Source: Hymenobacter sp. (GTDB lineage Bacteria > Bacteroidota > Bacteroidia > Cytophagales > Hymenobacteraceae). Taken from it: a stretch of 33,456 nt of DNA. Made by a program: the position numbers and the translations under genes. The stretch spans positions 1 to 33,456 of the forward strand of contig JANXNW010000045.1 of the NCBI GenBank assembly GCA_025353905.1, written 5' to 3'. How positions within the stretch are numbered: position 1 is the first letter of the stretch; each line of letters begins with the position of its first letter. Under the pieces are notes generated by a model, which saw only the letters and a program-made list of their open reading frames with translations, ran no database searches and was not told where the DNA came from. Of the stretch, positions 1 through 8,600 are shown in pieces.

Positions 1-132
1 GAGGTGAGCGGCGGCACCCCGTTCAGCCCCGAGCTGAGTGGCCCGGCCCCCGCCGGGGTTCGCAGCCTGAAGCTGCGAGCCGGTGCCCGGCTCACCCTCG
101 CCAATGGCTGCCGGCTGAATGTGAACCAGTAA
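1..132 (+). CDS. 3' end of an unidentified protein (partial)
   Basis: The first frame is open from base 1 and ends at TAA (130-132), giving the last 43 residues of a protein whose start lies outside the window. The visible peptide is rich in G, P, L and R and ends in the motif LTLANGCRLNVNQ. No domain is recognisable in so short a piece. The gene ends 14 bp before the end of pncA, which runs towards it, so the two are convergent. The open frame and the tight spacing support a real gene, but the function is unknown. Confidence 0.55.
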   Translation, partial: EVSGGTPFSPELSGPAPAGVRSLKLRAGARLTLANGCRLNVNQ

Positions 133-146
133 TTTTGGAGCGGTCC

Positions 147-758
147 TTATCCCAGCCACTCACTGACTTGCTGAAACCGCACGCCCTGGCCCAGCAAGTC
201 GGCTTGGGCGGCGGCCATGCTCTCGGGGCTGATGCCGCGCGTCGCGTCTTCGACGACGCTGACCGCGAAGCCTTCCGCGCGCGCGTCTTTGGCCGTAAAA
301 TACACGCAGTAGTCGGCCGCCAGTCCGGCCACGGCTACATCCGATACGCCGCGCGCCCGCAAGTAGGCGCTCAGGCCGGTGGCGCGGCGGTGCCCATTGT
401 CGAAAAAGGCGCTGTACGAATCCAGCTCCGGGTCGGTGCCCTTGCGGAAGATGGCTTCCACGCGGTTCAGGTTCAGGCCGGGGTGCAGCGCGGCGCCGGC
501 CGAGCCTTGTACGCAGTGGTCGGGCCAGAGGCGCTGGGGCAGGCCCTGCCAGGTGATGTCCTCGAACAGGGCCCGGCCGGGGTGGGCGCTGGCAAAGCTG
601 CGGTGCCCGGCCGGGTGCCAGTCCTGGGTAGCTACCACGAGGTCGAAGCGCGGCTGCAAGTCGTTGAGCAGCGGCAGAATAGCGTCGCCCCCGCCCACGG
701 CCAGCGCGCCGCCGGGCAGGAAATCCAGCTGAAAGTCGATAAGTAGGAGGGCCGTCAT
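147..758 (-). CDS. pncA: Nicotinamidase / isochorismatase-family hydrolase
   Basis: It converts nicotinamide to nicotinate and ammonia in the NAD salvage pathway, in the cytoplasm. I start it at the internal ATG at 758, giving 203 residues that begin MTALLLIDFQLDF. The ORF track starts 23 residues earlier, but that extension is encoded by an inverted-repeat element and is not family-like. The expected catalytic triad is visible: D8 in LIDFQLDF, K106 in FRKGTD and C151 in ADYCVYF. Metal ligands are D46, H48 and H52 in the DWHPAGH motif and H81 in WPDHCVQ, as in the E. coli-type enzyme. Length is normal for PncA. It lies downstream of mqo on the same strand, separated by a 102-bp gap that is almost entirely inverted repeat, so co-transcription is uncertain. 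Identification is strong from the motifs; substrate preference is inferred from the family. Confidence 0.93.
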   Translation of the reverse strand: MTALLLIDFQLDFLPGGALAVGGGDAILPLLNDLQPRFDLVVATQDWHPAGHRSFASAHPGRALFEDITWQGLPQRLWPDHCVQGSAGAALHPGLNLNRVEAIFRKGTDPELDSYSAFFDNGHRRATGLSAYLRARGVSDVAVAGLAADYCVYFTAKDARAEGFAVSVVEDATRGISPESMAAAQADLLGQGVRFQQVSEWLG

Positions 759-764
759 CGTTTT

Positions 765-864
765 GTAGGGGCGCGTCGCACGCGCCCGGTCGGTAAAATA
801 AGTATGGGTTGAAGTAAAAGCCGTCAACGAAGCGACCGTTCGGGCGCGTACGACGCGCCCCTAC
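765..864. repeat. Inverted-repeat element A between mqo and pncA
   Basis: Two 23-bp arms at 765-787 and 842-864 (GTAGGGGCGCGTCG...) are inverted copies with one mismatch, separated by 54 bp. The inner flanks also share a short CGGTCG word. The element fills almost the whole mqo-pncA gap, and the right arm contains the mqo stop codon (861-863). It could form a strong hairpin between the two genes. It resembles a small MITE/REP-type palindrome; no ORF or transposase is present. Confidence 0.8.
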
Positions 865-2363
865 GCGAGTTTCAACACCGCCGCCGAGTGCGCCCGCACT
901 TGCCGGGTCAGCTCCGCGTCCTGGGCCAGGCTTTGGCCGAAGCTCGGCACGAGCCGGCGCAGCGTGGCCTGCCACGCGGGCGAGGCGGCTTGTTCGGGGA
1001 AGCATTGCTGCACCAGGCTCAGCATGATGCTCACGGCGGTGCTCGCGCCCGGCGAGGCCCCGAGCAGGGCGGCCACCGAGCCGTCGGCGGCGGCCACCAC
1101 CTCGGTGCCGAATTCGAGCACGCCGCCTTCCTTTTTGTCTTTTTTGATGACCTGCACCCGCTGGCCGGCCACGGCGAGCTGCCAGTCGTCGGGGCGGGCC
1201 TGGGGGTAGTATTCGCGCAGGGCGGCGAGGCGGTCCTCGGGCGATTGCAGCACCTGCCCGATGAGGTAGCGCGTGAGGCTCAGGTTGCGCGCCCCGGCAT
1301 AGAGCAGTGGCCGGATGTTGCCCAGCTCGATGCTGCGAAACAAGTCCGCATAGGAGCCCTGCTTGAGAAATTTGGTCGAAAAGCCGGCGTAAGGACCGAA
1401 GAGCAACTCCTGGCGGCCGTTTATCTGGCGCGTGTCGAGGTGGGGCACCGACATGGGGGGCGAGCCGACAGCTGCTTTGCCGTACACTTTGGCTTCGTGT
1501 TGGGCGGTGACCTCGCGGTTCAAACACTTGAGCCACTGCCCGCTCACCGGAAAACCGCCGAAGCCGCTGGCTTCGGGGATGCCCGTTTTTTCGAGCAGCG
1601 GCAGCGAGCCGCCCCCGGCCCCGATGAACACGAACCGGGTGCGCACGATGCGGCTTTCGCCCGTAGCCAGGTCCTTGACCTTGACCCGCCACAGCCCGTC
1701 GTCCTTGCGCCGGAAATCCTCGATTTCCTGGCCCAGGGCGAACTCTACGCCCGGCCGCCGGCGCAGGTAGTCGAACATGGCCCGCGTGAGCGCCCCAAAA
1801 TTGACGTCGGTGCCGATGGCCATGCGCGTGGCGGCCACGGGCTGGGCCAGGTCGCGGCCGGCCATGACGAGCGGCGTCCAGGCCGCGATTTGGGCCGGGT
1901 CGTCCGAAAATTCCATGCCCGCGAACAGTGGCGAGCGCAGCAGCGCGGCGTGGCGCTGGCGCAAATACGCCACGTTGTCGGCCCCCCACACGAAGCTCAT
2001 GTGCGGAATGCTGTGGATGAACTGCTCCGGGGCGGGCAGCTGTCCGGCCGCTACCAGGCTGGCCCAGAACTGCTTGCTCAGCTCAAACTGCTCGGCAATC
2101 TTGTCGGCTTTGTCAATGTCAATCGTACCGTCGGGGCGTTGGGGCGTGTAGTTGAGCTCGCAAAAGGCCGAGTGGCCGGTACCGGCGTTGTTCCAGGCAT
2201 CGGAGCTTTCGGCCGCCACCTGGTCGAGGCGCTCGTAGATGGCTAGCGTCAGGCTGGGGTCCAGCTCTTTGAGCAAAACGCCGAGCGTGGCGCTCATAAT
2301 GCCGGCCCCGATGAGCACTACGTCGGCGGTCAGGGGTTGGGCGGCGGGAGTAGTCAGATTCAT
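861..2363 (-). CDS. mqo: Malate:quinone oxidoreductase
   Basis: A membrane-associated FAD enzyme that oxidises malate to oxaloacetate and passes electrons to the quinone pool (TCA cycle and respiratory chain). I start it at the ATG at 2363, giving 500 residues beginning MNLTTPAAQPLTADVVLIGAG. The track ORF adds 19 residues of arginine- and serine-rich sequence unlike the family. Near the N-terminus is the dinucleotide-binding motif VVLIGAGIMSATLG, followed by the Mqo-typical WNNAGTGHSAFCELNYTP and later FVFIGAGGGSLPLLEKTGIPE. Length matches the family (about 490-500). The TAG stop lies inside the arm of inverted repeat A, so the last codons and the repeat overlap. The gene is divergent from the BLUF gene across about 170 bp. 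Confidence 0.95.
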   Translation of the reverse strand: MNLTTPAAQPLTADVVLIGAGIMSATLGVLLKELDPSLTLAIYERLDQVAAESSDAWNNAGTGHSAFCELNYTPQRPDGTIDIDKADKIAEQFELSKQFWASLVAAGQLPAPEQFIHSIPHMSFVWGADNVAYLRQRHAALLRSPLFAGMEFSDDPAQIAAWTPLVMAGRDLAQPVAATRMAIGTDVNFGALTRAMFDYLRRRPGVEFALGQEIEDFRRKDDGLWRVKVKDLATGESRIVRTRFVFIGAGGGSLPLLEKTGIPEASGFGGFPVSGQWLKCLNREVTAQHEAKVYGKAAVGSPPMSVPHLDTRQINGRQELLFGPYAGFSTKFLKQGSYADLFRSIELGNIRPLLYAGARNLSLTRYLIGQVLQSPEDRLAALREYYPQARPDDWQLAVAGQRVQVIKKDKKEGGVLEFGTEVVAAADGSVAALLGASPGASTAVSIMLSLVQQCFPEQAASPAWQATLRRLVPSFGQSLAQDAELTRQVRAHSAAVLKLA

Positions 2364-2452
2364 GCCAAGCGGAAATGAGTTGGGGCGCATACGAAAAACG
2401 GCCGCAGACCGTCGGCCCACCCGCCGCCCACCACCCGTCGCGGATAAAATTC

Positions 2453-2473
2453 GGATTTAAGCAAATTTAATCC
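2453..2473. promoter_or_regulatory. Imperfect AT-rich palindrome in the mqo/BLUF divergent gap
   Basis: GGATTTAA-GCAAA-TTTAATCC is a 21-bp palindrome with 8-bp arms (7 of 8 match). It stands out as AT-rich in a GC-rich gap between divergently transcribed genes and could be an operator. No regulator can be assigned, and chance occurrence is possible. Confidence 0.3.
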
Positions 2474-2484
2474 CTGAAAACTGC

Positions 2485-2492
2485 TACCTTGC
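2485..2492 (+). promoter_or_regulatory. Possible Bacteroidota -7 box for the BLUF gene
   Basis: TACCTTGC lies about 40 bp upstream of the BLUF start and resembles the Bacteroidota -7 consensus TAnnTTTG with one or two differences. No convincing -33 TTTG was found at the expected distance. Confidence 0.3.
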
Positions 2493-2531
2493 AGCCTGCT
2501 CTGCCTATCCACCTACCTCACATCTGCGCTG

Positions 2532-2957
2532 ATGGACCTCTACGGTATTGTGTACGTAAGTGCTGCCATCATTGACTTTGAGGAGGCGCAGCTGGCGCGG
2601 CTGCTGGGCCGTTCGCGGGCCCACAACCAAGCAGCCGGCATTACGGGGGCGCTGCTCTACGGCGGCAGCCGATTCTTGCAGGTACTTGAAGGTTCCGTTG
2701 TCGCCGTGCAGGCACTTTACGAGCGCATCGCGGCCGACCCGCGCCATGGTCAGTTCGAGCTGTTGGCCAATGGTCCGGTAGCCCGGCGCGAGTTTGCTGG
2801 CTGGCACATGAGCTTCGCTGCGCTCACCCCATCGCGCTTCGACGGCATGTTGGGCTACCTCAGCCCGAGCCAGCTGCTGCGTCAGGGCCGGCAGGCTACG
2901 GTACAACAGGTGCTGCGTGAGTTCCTGGCGGCCGGCGCGCAGTATCCGGTGGGGTAG
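2532..2957 (+). CDS. BLUF-domain blue-light photoreceptor
   Basis: A stand-alone 141-residue BLUF protein: a flavin-binding blue-light sensor that signals through protein-protein contacts. All residues of the photocycle are present at the positions used in cyanobacterial PixD-type short BLUF proteins: Y8 (IVYVSAA), N32 (RSRAHNQAAGITG), Q50 (RFLQVLEG), W91 and M93 (GWHMSF). The domain takes up residues 1-95. The C-terminal tail (96-141) holds predicted helices, as in PixD-like proteins, and no EAL, GGDEF or cyclase output domain is fused. It must therefore act through a separate partner, which cannot be named here. It is convergent with the 2H phosphoesterase gene and separated from it by a microsatellite element. 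Confidence 0.93.
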   Translation: MDLYGIVYVSAAIIDFEEAQLARLLGRSRAHNQAAGITGALLYGGSRFLQVLEGSVVAVQALYERIAADPRHGQFELLANGPVARREFAGWHMSFAALTPSRFDGMLGYLSPSQLLRQGRQATVQQVLREFLAAGAQYPVG

Positions 2958-2959
2958 GG

Positions 2960-3093
2960 GTTTCTTATTAGGCGAGTTTGAGCAAATTATTTTCGATTAA
3001 TTAACGGTTTCGGAAACTGCTTTATCCTCTGTGACTTGGCAACGCCTTAAACAAGAAACAAGAAACAAGAAATAAGAAATAAGAAACAAGAAA
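2960..3093. repeat. Heptamer tandem array with a short inverted partner (element B)
   Basis: Bases 3051-3092 are six perfect-length 7-bp units, ACAAGAA (four) and ATAAGAA (two). The array ends 3 bp before the stop of the 2H gene. A 10-bp inverted match, GTTTCTTATT at 2960-2969, immediately follows the BLUF stop and pairs with AATAAGAAAC at 3078-3087. The whole gap between the convergent stops may therefore be one decayed inverted element. The array is certain; the pairing is a low-confidence reading. Confidence 0.7.
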
Positions 3094-3095
3094 CT

Positions 3096-3620
3096 TCACC
3101 CCCCAAACGGAAACGCCGCTCGCCACTCCCAGGGACCGCCACGGTAGGCCCAGAGCGCGAAGCCAGTGCCCAGCGCTTCAAACGGTTGAAAGTCAGCTTG
3201 CAGCTCTTCGTAAAGTGCGCGTGCCGTGGTGGAGGACACTTTATTTTGCACCGTTACGTGGGGACGCAGCTTCTGCTGGTCCTGGGCCGAGAGCCCGGCT
3301 TGCCATTGCCGCTGCCAGCCACTGTGCAGTGCGCGCAGCCCGGCGTGGTCGAGGGCGTAGCTCACTCCCTGGCCAGTGTAGTGCACGGCTGTTACGGCCA
3401 GCAGCAGTGGGCCCGCCTGGGCAGCCGCGTCGGCGGCGAGCCGGGCGCTGATGGCCGTTTCGTGCTGGCCCGGCAGGGCGTGAAACAAGGTGAGGTGGGC
3501 GGCCAGCACGTTGCGGGCGGGCGGGAAGTGCCGACGGCGCAGCTCGTCGAAAAACGCCTGGCTGGCCGCGTCGAGCGTCAGGGTGAGGATGAGCGGCGGG
3601 GTAGGGGCGGGGAGCAGCAC
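3096..3620 (-). CDS. 2H phosphoesterase (2'-5' RNA ligase / LigT-like)
   Basis: A 174-residue protein with the two H-x-T motifs that define the 2H phosphoesterase superfamily: H42-L-T44 in AHLTLF and H121-V-T123 in PHVTVQNK. These enzymes open or form 2',5' or cyclic phosphodiester bonds in RNA or small nucleotides. The true substrate cannot be read from sequence. Length and spacing between the motifs are normal for the family. The start at 3620 is the only ATG close to the first conserved strand (PLILTLTLD). It is divergent from the SPL-like gene, with 116 bp between them in which I see no clear promoter motif. Confidence 0.85.
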   Translation of the reverse strand: MLLPAPTPPLILTLTLDAASQAFFDELRRRHFPPARNVLAAHLTLFHALPGQHETAISARLAADAAAQAGPLLLAVTAVHYTGQGVSYALDHAGLRALHSGWQRQWQAGLSAQDQQKLRPHVTVQNKVSSTTARALYEELQADFQPFEALGTGFALWAYRGGPWEWRAAFPFGG

Positions 3621-3736
3621 GAGGAACGACGAATTAATTTAGAAGGCTGGTCAACGGGCTGATGATGAGTGCGAAAAGTTAAGCTGATAAGCAGTTGGAA
3701 AGGACTCATTCGGGGCCATCGCGGTGTTTTACTCCC

Positions 3737-4867
3737 ATGCAGACCGACATGTTTTTGCCCGTGCTCAACGCGCCCTCGCCGGCCCCCGCTTTTGCCCCTG
3801 CCGCCCTCGCCGACGCGCCCCGCGCCCACGGCGCCAAGCTGTGGCTGCCGCAGCGGGTGCTCTTCGCTCCCGACGCCCTGCAGGAGGACTTCGGCCAGCA
3901 GCTGCTGGCCCGTGCTACGGCGCTCAATCTCAACATCGAGCTGCTGAAAAGCAACCGCCTGACCAACCTGCGCGGTGCCGACGAGCGGGCCACCTACCGC
4001 GCCGCCAAAACCACGCTCGCCGTGGTGAACGCGCCCGCCGGGGCTTTGCGCCTGCAGCCCACGCCGCCTTCGGCCGACTTTCAGCTCAACCTGGCCGAAG
4101 GTTGCCCCGCCCACTGCCAGTACTGCTACCTGGCCGGCTCGCTCAGCGGCCCGCCCGTGGTGCGCGCCTTCGCCAATCTGCCCAAGCTGCTGGCCAATAC
4201 CCAGGTGTATGAGCGCGCCGACCGGCTGATAAGCTTCGAGGCTAGCTGCTACACCGATGTGCTCGGCATCGAGCACCTGACGGGCGCGCTGGCCGAGGCC
4301 GTGCGCTACTTCGCCGGCCGCGAAGGGGCGCGGCTGCGCTTCGTGAGCAAGTACGACCACGTGCAGAGCCTGCTCGGCTTGCCCCACGGCGGCCATACCC
4401 GGGCCCGCGCCTCGCTCAACGCCGAGCCGCTGGCCCGGCAGCTCGAAGGCGGCACGGCCAGTATCGAGGCCCGAATCCGGGGGTTGCGGCAGTTGGCGCT
4501 GCCCGTGGCCGAGGGTGGCGGCGGCTACCCGGTGGGCGTGGTGCTGGCCCCCATCATGCCCTTGCCTGATTGGGAGCAGCACTACGGCCAGCTGCTCGAC
4601 CGCCTGCAAGCCGCCTTCGATTTCAACTGCGACCTGACCGTGGAGTTCATTACTCACCGCTTCACGCCCGGCTCGAAAGAGGTGCTGCTCGGCTGGTACC
4701 CCAACACGAGCCTCGACCTGGAGGAGAGCACCCGCGCCGTGAAAACTAATAAGTTCGGTGGCCGCAAATACGTGTATCCCACGCCCACCATGCAGGCGCT
4801 CAAGAGCTGGTTCTACCGCGAGTGGCAGCGGCGGTTTCCCGCCGCGCCGGTGCAGTACTGGACCTGA
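3737..4867 (+). CDS. Spore photoproduct lyase-like radical SAM protein
   Basis: A 376-residue radical SAM protein. C123, C127 and C130 form the CX3CX2C cluster site (EGCPAHCQYCYLAGSLSG), the spacing typical of spore photoproduct lyase and radical SAM enzymes in general. A further cysteine, C171 in SFEASCYTDVLGIEHLTG, sits where SplB proteins have their hydrogen-donor cysteine. True SplB repairs the UV thymine dimer of spores by direct reversal. This organism type does not sporulate, so the substrate here is open; another UV photoproduct or a different radical reaction is possible. I chose the ATG at 3737 (MQTDMFLPVL). The track start at 3695 adds 14 residues with no support. The VapBC-like pair follows 58 bp downstream, probably as a separate unit. 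Confidence 0.82.
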   Translation: MQTDMFLPVLNAPSPAPAFAPAALADAPRAHGAKLWLPQRVLFAPDALQEDFGQQLLARATALNLNIELLKSNRLTNLRGADERATYRAAKTTLAVVNAPAGALRLQPTPPSADFQLNLAEGCPAHCQYCYLAGSLSGPPVVRAFANLPKLLANTQVYERADRLISFEASCYTDVLGIEHLTGALAEAVRYFAGREGARLRFVSKYDHVQSLLGLPHGGHTRARASLNAEPLARQLEGGTASIEARIRGLRQLALPVAEGGGGYPVGVVLAPIMPLPDWEQHYGQLLDRLQAAFDFNCDLTVEFITHRFTPGSKEVLLGWYPNTSLDLEESTRAVKTNKFGGRKYVYPTPTMQALKSWFYREWQRRFPAAPVQYWT

Positions 4868-4925
4868 GGGCTGGGCTACAAGCGGGTTGTATCTTAGGGC
4901 CGGTAAATACTTTTCTTTTTTCCTC

Positions 4926-5159
4926 ATGACTCTCCTGCTAGTCGAAGTGCCCAACGAGGTAGCTGCCGAGGCGCTCGGTCGCCAGCCCGGCGTACGGGTG
5001 GTGGGCGTAGTTACGCCGCCCGAACCCGCTCCGGCCGGCGAGCCAACGTCCGCGCTGCTGGTCCCGCGCCGCTGGGCCGGTTCCTTACCGGACCAGTCGG
5101 CGGAAGCCTGGGACCAACATTTACGGACTGTCCGGGACGAATGGGAACGCATTTTTTAG
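4926..5159 (+). CDS. Small antitoxin partner of VapC
   Basis: A 77-residue protein starting MTLLLVEVPNEVAAEAL. Its last 19 bases overlap the start of the PIN-domain toxin gene, the usual arrangement for type II toxin-antitoxin pairs. The C-terminus ends DEWERIF, an acidic/aromatic tail of the kind seen in antitoxins paired with VapC in Bacteroidota, where the tail occupies the toxin groove. No AbrB, MetJ/Arc or HTH DNA-binding domain is clear in the N-terminal half, which has a short strand-like stretch and a proline-rich linker (PPEPAPAGEP). The antitoxin role rests mainly on context. The ATG was chosen because it gives a conserved-looking beginning; the longer track ORF is a shadow of the upstream gene. 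Confidence 0.68.
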   Translation: MTLLLVEVPNEVAAEALGRQPGVRVVGVVTPPEPAPAGEPTSALLVPRRWAGSLPDQSAEAWDQHLRTVRDEWERIF

Positions 5160-5554
5160 CGGATAGCAACGTCCTCATCGACCTGATGCTGGGTCGGCTG
5201 CCTGCGGTCAGCGCCTCTTGGCTGGAGCGCTTGTTAGCTACCCGGCAGGTAGCCATTTCAGTGGTTTCCCGCATCGAGCTACTCACCAAGACCGAACCGG
5301 CCGCTGAGTACGTCCTCATGCAGGCGCTGGTCAGTGAGCTGTCCGTGCTCGCCCTGGACGAGCCGGTCATCCTGCAAACCATCCGCCTGCGCCAGCAGCA
5401 CCGCATCAAGCTGCCCGATGCCATCATCGCAGCCTCGGCGTTGGTTCACGGGCTGTTGCTGCTCAGCCGCAACACCAATGACTTTCAAGCCGTCGCGGGT
5501 TTGCGTTTGTTGAACCCGCATGAGCCGGACGAGCTGCCGGAGTTGGCAGATTAA
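5141..5554 (+). CDS. vapC: VapC-family PIN-domain ribonuclease toxin
   Basis: A 137-residue PIN-domain protein, expected to cleave RNA using Mg2+ or Mn2+ and to be neutralised by the product of the overlapping upstream gene. The four acidic residues of the PIN active site are visible: D8 in LADSNVLID, E46 in SRIELL, D93 in KLPDAIIAA and D114 in NTNDFQAV. Length is typical of VapC. The gene begins inside the antitoxin gene (19-bp overlap), implying translational coupling. A perfect palindromic terminator follows about 50 bp after the stop. The specific RNA target is unknown. Confidence 0.9.
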   Translation: MGTHFLADSNVLIDLMLGRLPAVSASWLERLLATRQVAISVVSRIELLTKTEPAAEYVLMQALVSELSVLALDEPVILQTIRLRQQHRIKLPDAIIAASALVHGLLLLSRNTNDFQAVAGLRLLNPHEPDELPELAD

Positions 5555-5601
5555 GCTGGGCGCGACGCAATGGCGCGCCCGCCGTTTAGCTAACAATCAA
5601 C

Positions 5602-5637
5602 AAAAAACCCTTCCCCCGCGCGGGGGAAGGGTTTTTT
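5602..5637. terminator. Perfect 36-bp palindromic bidirectional terminator
   Basis: AAAAAACCCTTCCCCCGC is followed at once by its exact reverse complement, so both strands carry a GC-rich hairpin followed by a T-run. It sits between the convergent stops of vapC (+) and the giant T9SS protein gene (-), and is suited to intrinsic termination in both directions. Confidence 0.92.
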
Positions 5638-5656
5638 TGTGGGAAGCTAACCGCGT

Positions 5657-8600
5657 TTATTCCTTCGTCAGCCGTTGGTTGAGGACGGACTGGCCGTTGG
5701 TATCGCTTACGCGCAGCAGGTAGGTGCCGCTCGCTAGCTCCCGCAGGTCCAGGGGCTGGGTCAGGCCGCCGACGGCCGTGGCCGAGCGCACCTGACGACC
5801 GGCCAGGTCGAGTACCAACACCCGGTAGGTGCCGCCCTGGGGCAGGCCGCGCAGGTCGAGCGTGGGGCTGGTGCCCGTCGCTACGGGGTTCGGGTACACG
5901 GCCGGGCTGCCCGTTGTGCTGGCTGCGGCCGGGAAGCTCAGCACCCGCACGGCCGAGTAGGTGGCCGTGCCATCCAGGTCTACCTGGCGCAGACGGTAGT
6001 ACACCGAGCCGCCATTGGCGAAGCGGGCCGCGTCGGCGTCGGGGAAGGCGTAATCGGTAGCCGTCACCTTATTGCCTTGCCCGGCCTGACGGCCGATTTT
6101 GCCGAAGCTCGTCCCGTCGAGCGAGCGCTCCACGTCAAAGTAGTCGTTGTTCACTTCCGAGGCCGTCGTCCACTTGAGCTGAGCGCTCGTGCCGCTGGCC
6201 GTGGCCGTGAAGGCCGTCAGCTGCACCGGCAGCGGGTTGGCACCCAGGATGAGCGTAACCGTTACCGTGTTGGTGCCAGCATACAGGTCGGTCGTGATAA
6301 TGTTTATCTGGAACGTGCCGCCGGCTTTGGTCAGCAGGGTCCGGTCGCCGACCGTGAACAGGCCCGTGTTGGGGTCGAAGGCCACGCCGGGGGGTAGCGC
6401 GTTGGTCGGGTTGCTGGCTGGGCCCCCGCTGCCGACGGGGCGCACGGCCCCGGTGCCGGTAGTGAGCAGGCCATTGACCGCGCCCGTTTGCAGCACACCC
6501 GTGGGGTTGTACACCAGGCCGGGGCTGGCCCCGCCGTTGGTGTAGCGCGCGCCGTTGTCGTCAATCACGAAGGCCAGCACGTCGTTGTTCTGATACGCGG
6601 TTGCTCCACCCTTAGCCGGCAGCACGGTATACACCGAGTTGCGGTCGGGCCCGACGGGTATCAGGTACAGGGCCACGTTGGAGAGCGTCCCAGCATTGTC
6701 GGTGGCGAAGTACGGGAACGTCGCGTTGCCCGCGTAGCCGGCCGTCGGCTGGAAGCGCAGCCGCGCGGCCTCGGCCGGGGTCAGCACCTGGCCCGCCGCC
6801 ACGGGCGTGTTGGTCGAGCCGCTGTTTAGGAACAGGATGCCCTGGCTGGGCAGCGGCAGCGCCAGAATGGTGTAGGAACTGAGCGAAGCCGCGCCCTGAG
6901 CAATGGCCGAAAGCGGCAGGATGGCCTGCGGCGCGGCGGCCGTATTGCCGAAGGGCGTGAGCGTCGTGACGCCAGCAGCCGGCAGCGTGGCGTTCACCAC
7001 GTCGCGGGCCAGCGGACCGGGGCTGATAATGCGCGTGAGCTGGCTGGCCGAAGCCGTCGCCACCGTGCCCGGTCCGGTAGCCGACAGGCTGGTCGGTACC
7101 GTGAACGAAGTGCCGGCCGCGCCGGGCGCCGTGAAGCTCAGCGTATTGACAATCGTATTGACGACGCCCGGCAGCAAGATGGCCGGCGTGGGCAGCGTCA
7201 GCACCCCCCCGGCGGGGAAGCTTGCCACGGCCACGCCATTAAGTACAATGTTAGTGGCCCCGCTGGGCACGGTTACCGTCTGAACGGTGCCCGTGGTGGC
7301 GGTCGGGCCGTTGTTCAAGGCCGAAATCAGGTAGCTCACCGTGGAGCCGGCCGCCACGTTGACCGGACCGCTAATCGTGGTCACGAGCGCCGAGGCGGGC
7401 GTGATGGCGACCGTCGTGCGGGCCACGTTGTTGGCCGGGTTCGAGTCTACCTCGCTGGTATTGATGTTGGCCGTAGCCACGAGCGGACCCGTGCCGGGAG
7501 CCTGGCTGATATCGATGATGTAGGTCAGCGAGGCGTTGGCGGCCAGGTTCAGCTGCGGGGGCAGCGTGAGCAGGCCGGTCAGGTTGTCGTAGCTCGCGCC
7601 GGCGGGGCTGCCGCCTATCGTCACGTTCACCGTGCCGCTGCCGCTGGTCAGGCCGGCCGGCAGCTGCACCGATTGCAGCAGGCCGGTTACGGCGGTGCCA
7701 GGGGCCGAAACAGTGGCCGTCAGGCTAATCGGGCTACCCGCCGTCACGCTGCCGGCACTGGCCGTGAGCGTCACCTGGGGATTAGCCGGACCATTGCTGG
7801 CCACGATGAAGGGCTGCACGATGGCCGTGTTGTTGCTCGGAACAAAGTCGGAAATACCCGTTACCCTGGCCGTGGCCGTGCTCGTAAGCGTCCCCTGGAA
7901 GCCGTCCGGCAGCACGTAGCTGATGGTGTTCTGAACGCTAGCCGCGCCGCCGGGGGCCAGGTTAGTCAGGGCTGGCAGCGTCACCAAGCCCTGCGTCTGG
8001 CTGCTGGCGCTTGAGTCGTAGGTTGAGCCGTCGGGGTAAGTGGCTATCGTGCCGCTGATGCCGCTCGGAGCTTGCCCGTTGATGAGCACCGCGTTGGGCC
8101 CCGTGATGGGCAGGCCCGTGGGCAGGCTCACCGTAGTGGCCACGCCGGGGGCGATGGCCGGGCCGTTGTTGGTGACGGTTACGCCGTAGGTGAGGCGGTT
8201 GCCGGCCGTTACCTGGCCGGCGGCGGTCAGCGTCACCTGCACGTCGGTGGTAGGCGTGATGCTGGTCGTCTGGCTGGCTCCGTTGTTGGCCGTATTCGGG
8301 TCGGCCGAAGAGCCCACCACGCCCGAGCTGATAGTCAGGCTCAGGTTGCCGTTGGCCGGTGCCAGGAACGTAAACGTCGTTTGCAAGGTCACGCCCACTG
8401 CCAGGCTGGCCAGGGCCGGGTAGGTCACCAGGCCCGTGGTCTGATTGTAGGTGAAAGCCGTAGCGCCGCTGCCAAACGTAGCAATGCTGCCACTCACGCT
8501 GGTCGGGATAGTCCCGTTGATTTGCAGCTGTGCGGCGGGAGGGCCCGTGATGGGCAGGCCAGTAGGCAGGCTCGCGGTCTGAACCAAATTGAAGCCACTG

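Noticed and set aside
888-2246. 452-residue plus-strand ORF opposite mqo
   Set aside because: Shadow of mqo; arginine/glycine/histidine-rich with no recognisable motif.
3578-5152. 524-residue minus-strand ORF opposite the SPL-like gene and antitoxin
   Set aside because: Crosses several well-supported genes on the other strand and has only shadow-type composition.
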